From DATJLY01 sp035604195 (GTDB lineage Bacteria; Pseudomonadota; Alphaproteobacteria; ATCC43930; CGMCC-115725): a stretch of 9,915 nt of DNA. A model generated the notes under the pieces. It saw nothing but the letters and a program-made list of their open reading frames with translations. It made no database searches and had not been told where the DNA came from. The stretch lies in assembly GCA_035604195.1 (NCBI GenBank), contig DATNIY010000047.1, forward strand, positions 1 to 9,915, read 5' to 3'. Both the position numbers and the translations under genes were made by a program. Shown here one piece after another: positions 1-6,342 of the stretch; within the stretch, counting starts at the first letter, position 1, and each line of letters starts with the position of its first letter.

Positions 1-440
1 AGACCGCCGACAGCGTGGCTGAAGGCATCGCCGCCGCCAGCAGGCGCCCGCCCGCCTTCGCCGTCGTCGATTTGCGGCTCGCCGACGGCAGCGGCCTCGA
101 GGTCGTCAAGGTGCTGCGCAAGGCGCGGCCCTCGGCCCGCATCGTGATGCTAACGGGCTACGGCAACATCGCGACCGCGGTCGCCGCGGTCAAGGCCGGC
201 GCGGTCGACTATCTGCCGAAGCCCGCCGATGCCGACGCGGTCGAGCGCGCGCTCCTCGGCTCGGATGCCGGCCTGCCGCCGCCGCCCGCGGATCCGATGT
301 CCGCCGACCGCGTGCGCTGGGAGCATATCCAGCGCGTCTTCGAGCAATGCGACCGCAACGTCTCGGAGACGGCGCGGCGCCTCAAGATGCACCGCCGCAC
401 CCTGCAGCGCATCCTCGGCAAGCACGCGCCGCGGAGCTAG
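1..440 (+). CDS. regA: RegA/ActR/PrrA-family redox response regulator, 3' part
   Basis: This is the C-terminal part of a two-component response regulator; the reading frame is open to the left edge (first full codon at base 3), so about 40 N-terminal residues, including the first acidic pocket residues, lie outside. The visible part holds the receiver phosphoacceptor Asp in AVVDLRLADG (codon 69-71), the conserved Thr in MLTGYGNIATA and Lys in YLPKPADAD. A proline-rich linker follows, then a Fis-type helix-turn-helix (NVSETARRLKMHRRTLQRIL). The combination GYGNIATAV, MSADRVRWEHIQRV and this exact HTH is the hallmark of RegA/ActR/PrrA. In that family the protein is phosphorylated by a membrane kinase (RegB/ActS/PrrB) that senses quinone and redox state, and it controls respiration, photosynthesis or nitrogen metabolism genes. 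The partner kinase is not in the window. GTG at 15 is an internal codon, not the start. The gene ends 13 bases before the stop of the opposing gene. Confidence 0.93.
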   Translation, partial: TADSVAEGIAAASRRPPAFAVVDLRLADGSGLEVVKVLRKARPSARIVMLTGYGNIATAVAAVKAGAVDYLPKPADADAVERALLGSDAGLPPPPADPMSADRVRWEHIQRVFEQCDRNVSETARRLKMHRRTLQRILGKHAPRS

Positions 441-453
441 GCGCAGCGCCCGA

Positions 454-1617
454 TCAGCCCCAAAGGCGCTTGCTCGCGATCTCGGCGCCCTCGGCCAGCG
501 CGCGGAACTTTGTCCAGACGATGCTGGGCGCGACGGTGGTGCGCCCGACCGCGAAGGTCGAGAAGCCGCAATCGACGCCGGCGATGACCCGCTCGCGGCC
601 GACGATGTCGGCATAGCGGCCGATGCGCTGGGCGACGAGACGCGGGTGCTCGACGAAGTTGGTCACGGAATCGATGACGCCGGGGATCAGAATTTTGTCG
701 TCGGGAATGCGGATCTGCTTGAGATCCTCCCATTCATGCGCATGGCGGGGATTGGCGCCCTCGAAGCTCACCGCCTGGGGCCGCGCCATGAACGCGATGT
801 CGATGATCTTGGCGATGGGTATGTCGTGGGTGTGCGGCCCTTCGTAATTGCCCCAGCACAAATGGAGGCGCATCGCCTCCGGCGGGATGGCGGATGTCGC
901 GGCGTTGAGCGCCACGATGTTGCGCTGGGCGATGCGGCGGAACTCCGCGTCGTTCAGGTCGCGGTACTGGTTGTTGCGCGCCGAGGCCAGGTCGGGACAG
1001 TCGATCTGCAGGACGAAGCCGGCGCGGTGGACCGTTTCGTATTCAACCTGCATAACCTTGGCCAGCGCTTCGACATAGGCGTCCTCGTCCTGGTAATAGG
1101 TGTCGATCACGAATTTGGTGATGACGCCGGGCGAGGCGCAGGTCATGAAGACGTCGGCGGGCCTCGCCTTCGCCGCCGCGGCTTTGAGGTTGGCGATGTC
1201 CGCATCGAGCGGCGCGCGATCGCCGTAGCTGAGCGGCCCGATGCAGGCGGGCACGCCGTAATGCTCGACCGGACGGACGAAGCGCTCGGCGAAATCGGGA
1301 TGCTCGAGAATGTCGCGGCCGGTCTGGATCTGCCGCGCCTTCTCGATCGCCGCTTGGCTGCGTCCCACGCCGGCGACGCGGCCGTTGATGTAGGAGGCGT
1401 AGGCCAGCTTGCTCATCTCGCCGTCGTTGACGATGTCGATGCCGGAGCGGACCTGCTGCGCCACGACCTCTTCGACCGCTTCGGCGGCGCGCGCGGCGAA
1501 GGCTGCGCCGTCATAGGGCTTGCCGGCGTCGCGCGCGATCAGCAGCTCCAAAAGCTGCGGCGGCCGGGGCAGGCTTCCGACATGCGTGGTGAGAATGCGG
1601 TCCTTGCTCAGCTGCAC
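454..1617 (-). CDS. Stand-alone MetE C-terminal-like (cobalamin-independent methionine synthase/UROD superfamily) protein
   Basis: A 387-residue protein matching only the catalytic C-terminal barrel of cobalamin-independent methionine synthase; full-length MetE is about 750 residues. It opens with the family signature ILTTHVGSLPRP (residues 8-19) and has DIVNDGEMSK (61-70). The zinc site looks complete: His252 and Cys254 in LHLCWGN, Glu286 in VSFEGAN, and Cys350 in GVDCGFSTF. The family binds Zn through these residues to activate a thiol for methyl or alkyl transfer; members include MetE and epoxyalkane:coenzyme M transferase. Databases often label such short proteins 5-methyltetrahydropteroyltriglutamate-homocysteine methyltransferase, but the folate/homocysteine reaction is not established without the N-terminal half. 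Start: GTG at 1617, chosen because GGGAGGA (1624-1630) lies 6 bases upstream and the conserved motif begins 7 residues in; the open frame further upstream overlaps the phosphoesterase gene and is not protein-like. It follows the phosphoesterase gene by 50 bases on the same strand. Family confidence is high; substrate unknown. Confidence 0.9.
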   Translation of the reverse strand: MQLSKDRILTTHVGSLPRPPQLLELLIARDAGKPYDGAAFAARAAEAVEEVVAQQVRSGIDIVNDGEMSKLAYASYINGRVAGVGRSQAAIEKARQIQTGRDILEHPDFAERFVRPVEHYGVPACIGPLSYGDRAPLDADIANLKAAAAKARPADVFMTCASPGVITKFVIDTYYQDEDAYVEALAKVMQVEYETVHRAGFVLQIDCPDLASARNNQYRDLNDAEFRRIAQRNIVALNAATSAIPPEAMRLHLCWGNYEGPHTHDIPIAKIIDIAFMARPQAVSFEGANPRHAHEWEDLKQIRIPDDKILIPGVIDSVTNFVEHPRLVAQRIGRYADIVGRERVIAGVDCGFSTFAVGRTTVAPSIVWTKFRALAEGAEIASKRLWG

Positions 1618-1623
1618 CGATGG

Positions 1624-1630
1624 TCCTCCC
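1624..1630 (-). promoter_or_regulatory. Shine-Dalgarno site fixing the GTG start of the MetE-C-like gene
   Basis: Read on the minus strand the sequence is GGGAGGA, followed by six bases and GTG at 1617. It is the only strong ribosome binding site near the N-terminal family motif, and it supports a GTG start rather than the much longer open frame reaching 2094. Confidence 0.75.
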
Positions 1631-1667
1631 GTGATGGCGTTGCCGCCCGGCCGATCGATTCGGCTGC

Positions 1668-2444
1668 TCAGGTCTGCAAGAAGGCCCAGCCGGTTCCTTC
1701 CGCGACGAGACAGGTGAGCCGGCCGGTGGCATAGGCGCCGGTGTCGATGCCGATGCGGTTCGCGCGCACGACCGGCTTGGCTGCGATGCTGTGCCCGTGG
1801 ACGACGAGCTTTGCGTGGGGCTCGTCCGACAACAGGAAATCGTCGCGAATCCACAGGAGATCGTCCTCGCTCTGGGCCTCGAGCGCGATGCCGGGCCGTA
1901 CCCCGGCATGGACATAGAAATAGCCGCCCTCGCAGTGCGAGGTCCTGAGGCGGCGCAGGAATTTGAGATGCGGGCGCGGCAGATTGCGGCCGAGTTCTAA
2001 CTGGCAGCGCTCGAGCTCGGCGACGCTGATCATGGGTTCCGGCGGCGCGACGCCGTAGCTCGCGAGCGTCTCGAGCCCGCCGAAGGCGAACCAATTGGGG
2101 CCGACCGAAATGTCGGCGAGAAATCGGACCATGATGTCTTCATGGTTGCCCCTGAGATGCACGGTCTCGAAGCCCGGCAACGGCGCGTCGAGAAACAGGT
2201 CGATCACGGCGCGCGACTCGAGGCCGCGGTCGACATAGTCGCCGAGATAGACAAGGACGTTGCGCCGTGCCCGGCGCTCTTCGGCGTCGGCGCGGATGAG
2301 GCGGTTCATCTCGCGCAGCAGGTCGATGCGGCCGTGGATGTCGCCGACCGCATAGACCCGCGTCCCCGGCGGCGGCGCTGGGGCTGCGCCTTGCTCGCCG
2401 CGTGCGGCCGTGAAATCGACGGTCATGGCGTCAATATGGGGCAT
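1668..2444 (-). CDS. PPP-family metallophosphoesterase (serine/threonine phosphatase-like)
   Basis: A 258-residue calcineurin-like phosphoesterase of the PPP branch. The metal-binding motifs occur in order: GDIHGR (residues 34-39), GDYVDRG (68-74), GNHE (99-102), VHAG (178-181) and VHGHS (215-219). Every usual dimetal ligand is present, so an active enzyme is expected. The family includes bacterial Ser/Thr protein phosphatases (PrpA/PrpB type), ApaH diadenosine tetraphosphatase and PrpE; the sequence does not say which substrate is used. LLWIRDDFL (196-204) is a motif I associate with this bacterial subgroup. No signal peptide is seen, so it is probably cytoplasmic. Start: ATG at 2444 with a weak GGGA upstream; ATG at 2426, six codons later, is an alternative, and both precede the first motif comfortably. 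The frame continues open upstream but overlaps hldE and looks non-coding. It is probably the first gene of a two-gene operon with the MetE-C-like gene and is divergent from hldE. Confidence 0.9.
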   Translation of the reverse strand: MPHIDAMTVDFTAARGEQGAAPAPPPGTRVYAVGDIHGRIDLLREMNRLIRADAEERRARRNVLVYLGDYVDRGLESRAVIDLFLDAPLPGFETVHLRGNHEDIMVRFLADISVGPNWFAFGGLETLASYGVAPPEPMISVAELERCQLELGRNLPRPHLKFLRRLRTSHCEGGYFYVHAGVRPGIALEAQSEDDLLWIRDDFLLSDEPHAKLVVHGHSIAAKPVVRANRIGIDTGAYATGRLTCLVAEGTGWAFLQT

Positions 2445-2520
2445 GGCCGCGTCCCGCGCCACCCCGCGGCGCGCCGGGATTCCCCTTGCGAGATCCCTGC
2501 CGCCGCCATAAGAGGGGCGC
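2445..2520. promoter_or_regulatory. Divergent intergenic region between phosphoesterase and hldE
   Basis: This 76-base gap separates two outward-facing genes and so must hold the promoter of at least hldE unless transcription enters from elsewhere. I see no convincing -35/-10 pair in either direction. The hldE ribosome binding site (AGAGGGG, 2511-2517) sits three bases before its ATG. Assignment as a promoter region rests on gene orientation only. Confidence 0.4.
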
Positions 2521-3978
2521 ATGGCGCACACCGATCTCGTCGCTCTCGTCGAGCGTCTCGGCCGCGCGCGCGTTCTGTGCGTCGGCGACGTCATGCTCGA
2601 CCATTACATCCGCGGCCAGGTCGAGCGCATTTCGCCCGAGGCGCCGGTGCCGGTTCTTCACATCGAGGGCGAGGAGCTGCGCCTGGGCGGCGCCGGCAAC
2701 GTGCTGCGCAATCTGCACGGGCTCGGCGCCGAGACCTGTTTCATCTCGGTGACCGGCATCGATGCGGCGGGGCGAGACATCGGCCGCATGGTGGCCGAGC
2801 TCGGCGGCGGCGAGGCGCATGTGCTGGCCGAGCGCGGCCGGACGACGCCGGTCAAGACCCGCTACATCGCCGAGAACCAGCAGCTGCTGCGCGCCGACCG
2901 CGAGCGGGTCATGCCGCTCAAGCCCGAGCAGCGGACCGATGTGCTGAAGCTGGTGCGCGAGGGGCTCGTCCATTATCCCGTCGCCATCGTCTCGGACTAC
3001 GCCAAGGGCGTGCTCGCCGAGGGCGTCGCCAGCGAGATCGTCGCCGCTTCCCGCGCCGCCGGCGCAACCGTGGTGGTCGATCCCAAGGTCAACGACTGGA
3101 GCGCCTATCGCGGCGCCAGCGTCATCAAGCCCAACCGCCGCGAGCTTGCCGCCGCGATCGGTCATGCGGTCGACGGTCCGGCCGAGATCGAGGCCGCCGC
3201 GCGCGCGCTGATGGCGAGGCATGATCTGGGCGCAGTACTGGTCACCTGCGGCAAGGACGGCATGCTACTCGTCGCCGATGGCACCAGCCACTTGCTGCCG
3301 GCCGCGGCGCGCGAGGTCTACGACGTGTCGGGCGCTGGAGATACCGTGGTGGCCGTGCTCGCCGCGGCACTCGGCGCCGGCGCCGCGCTCCTTGACGCGG
3401 CGCGCCTCGCCAACGCCGCCGCCGGGATCGTCGTCGGCAAGGTCGGCACCGCCATCGTCGATACCGCTGAACTCGCCGCGGCGCTCGTCGAGCACGACGT
3501 GCTCAAGGAACACCGCAAGGTGCTGCCGCTGCCCGCGGCGCTCGATCACATCGCGCGCTGGCGGCGGAACCGGCTGACCGTCGGTTTCACCAATGGCTGC
3601 TTCGATCTGCTCCATCCCGGCCATGTCTCGCTCTTGGCCCAGGCGCGGGCGGCGTGCGATCGGCTGGTGGTGGGGCTCAACAGCGACGCCTCGGCCAAGC
3701 GTCTCAAGGGGCTCGGCCGGCCGGTGCAATCGCAGGAGGCGCGCGCCCAAGTGCTCGCCTCGCTCGCCTCGGTCGATCTCGTCATCGTCTTCGACGAAGA
3801 CACCCCGGTCGCGCTCATCACCGCGATCCGGCCCGATGCGTTGGTCAAGGGCGCCGACTACCGCCGCGACCAGGTGGTCGGCCACGAGATCGTCGAGTCC
3901 TATGGCGGGAAGGTGCTGCTCGCCGAGCTTCTCCCCGGCCACAGCACCACCGCCACCATCGCCCGCGTCGCGCGCTAG
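2521..3978 (+). CDS. hldE: Bifunctional D-beta-D-heptose 7-phosphate kinase / D-beta-D-heptose 1-phosphate adenylyltransferase
   Basis: Two enzymes of ADP-L-glycero-D-manno-heptose synthesis in one 485-residue cytoplasmic protein, the usual HldE length. The N-terminal ribokinase/PfkB-type kinase (about 1-330) phosphorylates heptose 7-phosphate at C1. It shows GDVMLDHYIRG near the N-terminus, LGGAGNV (55-61), VVVDPKV and IKPNRREL, and the GAGDT catalytic loop (271-275, Asp274 the expected base). The C-terminal nucleotidyltransferase (about 350-485) adds AMP to heptose 1-phosphate; it shows TNGCFDLLHPGH (357-368, with the HxGH motif), GLNSDASAKRLKG, LVKGADY and the terminal LLPGHSTTATI. Between the two steps a separate phosphatase, GmhB, is needed and is not in the window. 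The product feeds the lipopolysaccharide inner core, which implies a heptose-containing core in this organism. ATG at 2521 has AGAGGGG three bases upstream and aligns with the family N-terminus. The gene is convergent with mmcB, with only nine bases between stops. No truncation or missing catalytic residue was noticed. Confidence 0.97.
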   Translation: MAHTDLVALVERLGRARVLCVGDVMLDHYIRGQVERISPEAPVPVLHIEGEELRLGGAGNVLRNLHGLGAETCFISVTGIDAAGRDIGRMVAELGGGEAHVLAERGRTTPVKTRYIAENQQLLRADRERVMPLKPEQRTDVLKLVREGLVHYPVAIVSDYAKGVLAEGVASEIVAASRAAGATVVVDPKVNDWSAYRGASVIKPNRRELAAAIGHAVDGPAEIEAAARALMARHDLGAVLVTCGKDGMLLVADGTSHLLPAAAREVYDVSGAGDTVVAVLAAALGAGAALLDAARLANAAAGIVVGKVGTAIVDTAELAAALVEHDVLKEHRKVLPLPAALDHIARWRRNRLTVGFTNGCFDLLHPGHVSLLAQARAACDRLVVGLNSDASAKRLKGLGRPVQSQEARAQVLASLASVDLVIVFDEDTPVALITAIRPDALVKGADYRRDQVVGHEIVESYGGKVLLAELLPGHSTTATIARVAR

Positions 3979-3987
3979 GGCAGCCTT

Positions 3988-4437
3988 TCATCCCGGCTCG
4001 GGATCGAAGGCGGCGGGATCGAGAATGCGGGCGAGGCGGCTCGCGGCGAGTCGCGCAAAGCGCAGGATGAGCGCACGGCGGCGCGCAGCGGCGAGCGGCG
4101 CCGCGATCCCGTCGCGCAGGATGGATGCTCCGAACGGGTCCGCCACGATCAGGCCGCAATCCTCGGGTATCAGCCGCGCCGGAAAATCGGCCGCGACGGC
4201 GAAGGCGAGACGGTCGCAAAAAACGCGGTAGTCCTGCCATTTGCGGTCGCTGCGGAAATCGGCTACCGAGGATTTGACCTCGACGATGAGCAGGCTGCCA
4301 TCGCGACCAAGGCCCAGAAGGTCGGCGCGCCTCCCGTTGGCGAGCGGCACTTCGGCGAGCGTCGTATAGCCGCGCTGGGCCAGCGCACGCGCGACGCCGC
4401 GGGCGAGCTCTTTGGCGATGACACAGGATTGAGGCAT
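3988..4437 (-). CDS. mmcB: MmcB-family DNA repair protein (DUF1052)
   Basis: A 149-residue protein when started at ATG 4437. The core resembles the MmcB/DUF1052 family: LAEVPLANGRRADLLGLG, then LLIVEVKSSVADFRSDRKWQDYRVFCDRLAFAV, then PEDCGLIVADPFGA. The arrangement GRRAD ... EVKSS has the look of a PD-(D/E)xK nuclease fold, with the acidic residue followed by E-V-K; this fold assignment is my inference. In Caulobacter, MmcB belongs to the SOS/mitomycin C response and acts in DNA damage repair. No clear LexA box was identified upstream, but I could not scan systematically. Start: ATG 4437 places the family's N-terminal helix (AKELARGVARALAQRGY) near the N-terminus. A longer start at 4527 would add about 30 residues overlapping the divergent transporter gene and is less likely. 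No strong Shine-Dalgarno precedes 4437. The 3' end overlaps a hairpin at the junction with hldE. Confidence 0.88.
   Translation of the reverse strand: MPQSCVIAKELARGVARALAQRGYTTLAEVPLANGRRADLLGLGRDGSLLIVEVKSSVADFRSDRKWQDYRVFCDRLAFAVAADFPARLIPEDCGLIVADPFGASILRDGIAAPLAAARRRALILRFARLAASRLARILDPAAFDPEPG
3990..4004. terminator. Candidate shared hairpin at the hldE/mmcB convergent junction
   Basis: ATCCCG, loop GCT, CGGGAT form a perfect six-base-pair stem with a three-base loop. It starts 12 bases after the hldE stop and overlaps the mmcB stop and last codons. There is no T-tract on either side, so an intrinsic terminator is only a possibility. It could equally be a chance product of the C-terminal Pro-Gly codons of mmcB. 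Its position between two converging genes is what makes it worth listing. Confidence 0.3.
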
Positions 4438-6208
4438 GCCCAGCGACAGCGTTGACCGAGGCGCCACAGTTTCGGCGATGGCGGCGCAAAAGCGAAGCGC
4501 TTTGCGCGATGCCTGGCGGCTCGCCAAGCCCTATTGGTTCTCCGAGGAAAAGGGCCGGGCCTGGGGGCTGCTCTTGGCGGTGATCGCCCTCAACCTCGCC
4601 AATGTCTACATCGACGTGCGCATCAACATCTGGAACAATGCCTTCTTCAACGCCATCCAGCAGTTCGACGCGCCCGAGTTCTTTCGCCAATTGGGCATCT
4701 TCGCGCTTCTCGCCGGCGCCGCCATCGTCATCTCGGTCTATGCGCTCTATCTGAACCAGATGCTGCAGATCGGCTGGCGCCGCTGGCTGACGCGGCGCTA
4801 TGTCGGCGCCTGGCTCGCCGACCGCGCCTATTTCCGCCTGCAGCTCCAGGGCTTCGACACCGACAATCCCGACCAGCGCATCGCCGAGGATTTGCGGGCC
4901 TTCACCAGCTATGTGCTGGCGCTGTCGCTCGGGCTCTTGACCTCGGTGGTTTCGCTCGCCTCCTTCCTCTTCATCCTCTGGGGCCTGTCGGGCCCGGCGG
5001 AGATTCCGCTAGGGCCGTTGGGCTCGGCCTATATCCCGGCCTATCTCGTCTGGGCGGCGCTGATCTATGCCGGCTTCGGCACCTGGCTCACCATCCGGAT
5101 CGGCCGGCCGCTGGTGCCCCTCAACTTCGCGCAGCAGCGCTTCGAGGCCGATTTCCGCTTCAGCCTCGTCCGGCTCAGGGAGAACGCCGAAAGCGTCGCC
5201 TTCTATGGCGGCGAGGTGCCCGAGGGCGAGGTCTTCCACCGCCGCTTCACTCACGTGTTCGACAATTTCTGGCGCATCATGGTGCGGCGGAAATATCTCA
5301 ACTGGTTCACCTCGGGCTATGGCCAGCTCGCCGTCATCTTTCCCTATCTCGTCGCCGCGCCGCGCTATTTCGCCAAGCAGATCCAGATGGGCGGGCTGAT
5401 GCAGGTCGCCGACGCCTTCATCTCCGTGCAGAACTCGCTGTCCTTCATCGTCAATTCCTATGTCGACATCGCCGAATGGCAGGCGGTGACGCAGCGGCTT
5501 TCGACCTTCGAGGAGCGCATGCGCATGATCGCCGCCGAGGCGCGCGCGCCGCAGCGCATCGCGGTCACGACCGCGGGCGCCGGACTCGAGGTCCGGGGCC
5601 TCGATCTCGATCTGCCCGACGGCGCGCCGCTCTTGCGCAGCGTGAGCCTCGTGGCCGCGCCGGGCGAGGCGGTGCTGATCGTCGGCCCGACCGGCATCGG
5701 CAAGAGCACGCTGTTGCGCGCCATCGCGGGAATGTGGCCCTGGGGCAGCGGCGAGGTTCGGCTCGGCGAGGGCCGCCGCCTGTTCCTGCCGCAGCGGCCC
5801 TACCTGCCCTTGGGCACGCTCAGAGACGCTCTGCTCTATCCCCGCAGCCCGGCGGAAATGGCGGCGCCGTCATTGGCCGCGGTGCTGGCGCAGGTCGGGC
5901 TCGACGGCTTCGCCGCGCGGCTCGACGAGATCGACAATTGGGCGGCGCGGCTGTCGATCGGCGAGCAGCAGCGCCTCGCCTTTGCCCGCCTCTTGCTCGC
6001 CGAACCGGCGCTCGCCTTCCTCGACGAGGCGACCTCGGGACTCGACGAGGCGGCCGAGGCGGCGATCTATCGCCTGCTGCGCGCCGCGCCGCACCGCCCG
6101 ACCATCATCAGCGTCGGCCATCGCGGCACGCTCCGCGATTTCCACGACCGCATCCTCGACATCGCCGCCTTCAGCGCCGCCAGAGAGGTCGTGCCGGCGG
6201 CGGATTGA
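4436..6208 (+). CDS. ABC transporter, fused permease and ATPase (SbmA/BacA/YddA/ABCD type)
   Basis: A 590-residue half-transporter (576 if started at ATG 4478). The N-terminal membrane domain (about 40-370) matches the ABC_membrane_2 group: a first hydrophobic stretch around 43-57, others around 86-106, 158-183, 198-220 and 298-310, plus the group motif DTDNPDQRIAEDLRAF (141-156) and the conserved NSYVDIAEWQAVTQRLSTFE. The C-terminal ATPase has Walker A GPTGIGKST (417-425), Q-loop LPQRPYLPLGTLRDALLYP (451-469), signature LSIGE (506-510), Walker B ALAFLDEAT (525-533) and the switch His562, so all ATP-site elements are present. Relatives include peroxisomal ABCD proteins, E. coli YddA and mycobacterial BacA (Rv1819c), which handle fatty acyl-CoAs, peptides or cobalamin; this sequence does not reveal the substrate. 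Inner-membrane homodimer expected. ATG 4436 has AGGA (4425-4428) seven bases upstream; ATG 4478 has only a weak site but avoids overlap with mmcB. Divergent from mmcB. Confidence 0.92.
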   Translation: MPSDSVDRGATVSAMAAQKRSALRDAWRLAKPYWFSEEKGRAWGLLLAVIALNLANVYIDVRINIWNNAFFNAIQQFDAPEFFRQLGIFALLAGAAIVISVYALYLNQMLQIGWRRWLTRRYVGAWLADRAYFRLQLQGFDTDNPDQRIAEDLRAFTSYVLALSLGLLTSVVSLASFLFILWGLSGPAEIPLGPLGSAYIPAYLVWAALIYAGFGTWLTIRIGRPLVPLNFAQQRFEADFRFSLVRLRENAESVAFYGGEVPEGEVFHRRFTHVFDNFWRIMVRRKYLNWFTSGYGQLAVIFPYLVAAPRYFAKQIQMGGLMQVADAFISVQNSLSFIVNSYVDIAEWQAVTQRLSTFEERMRMIAAEARAPQRIAVTTAGAGLEVRGLDLDLPDGAPLLRSVSLVAAPGEAVLIVGPTGIGKSTLLRAIAGMWPWGSGEVRLGEGRRLFLPQRPYLPLGTLRDALLYPRSPAEMAAPSLAAVLAQVGLDGFAARLDEIDNWAARLSIGEQQRLAFARLLLAEPALAFLDEATSGLDEAAEAAIYRLLRAAPHRPTIISVGHRGTLRDFHDRILDIAAFSAAREVVPAAD

Positions 6209-6342
6209 GGCGTTCTCCGGAACGATGGTTAATCGCGCTTCGCCGCCGCCCGAATGAAGCTACTCGAATTGGGGTAACCACCCGAGGGGGGCCCTGCCAT
6301 CCTGTCGGCCGATCATCCGGGGAAGGAGCGAGTTTTCCTGAC
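6209..6342 (+). other. Intergenic region with small inverted repeats
   Basis: This is a 134-base non-coding gap. Directly after the transporter stop lies a five-base-pair hairpin, CGTTC-TCCG-GAACG (6211-6224), without a following T-tract. Further on, GGGT-AACC-ACCC (6272-6283) forms a four-pair inverted repeat, flanked by CTC (6263-6265) and GAG (6284-6286) that could extend it with an internal loop. GGAAGGAG (6321-6328) is the probable ribosome binding site of the methyltransferase gene. I see no clear -35/-10 pair. The region may hold a weak terminator and the promoter for the methyltransferase and lysS, but this is inferred from position. Confidence 0.35.

Noticed and set aside
440..450. 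GGCG-CAG-CGCC inverted repeat at the regulator stop codon as a terminator
   Set aside because: The stem has only four base pairs, with no T-tract, in very GC-rich sequence where such repeats are common by chance.
229..1734. Long plus-strand open frame (501 codons) antisense to the MetE-C-like gene
   Set aside because: It is compositionally odd, matches no family, starts inside the response regulator in another frame, and runs opposite a gene with clear motifs. Long antisense open frames are expected in GC-rich coding DNA.
1618..2094. N-terminal extension of the MetE-C-like frame up to 2094
   Set aside because: The extension is Arg/Ala-rich shadow of the phosphoesterase gene. The GTG at 1617 has a strong ribosome binding site just ahead of the conserved N-terminal motif.
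2486..2512. TTGCGA and CATAAG as a possible hldE promoter
   Set aside because: The spacer is only 15 bases, the -10 match is poor, and the implied transcription start would fall on the ribosome binding site.
2431..3222. Minus-strand open frame opposite hldE, and others at 3265-3942 and 3845-4690
   Set aside because: They overlap strongly supported genes, have no recognisable domains and show the composition of frame shadows.
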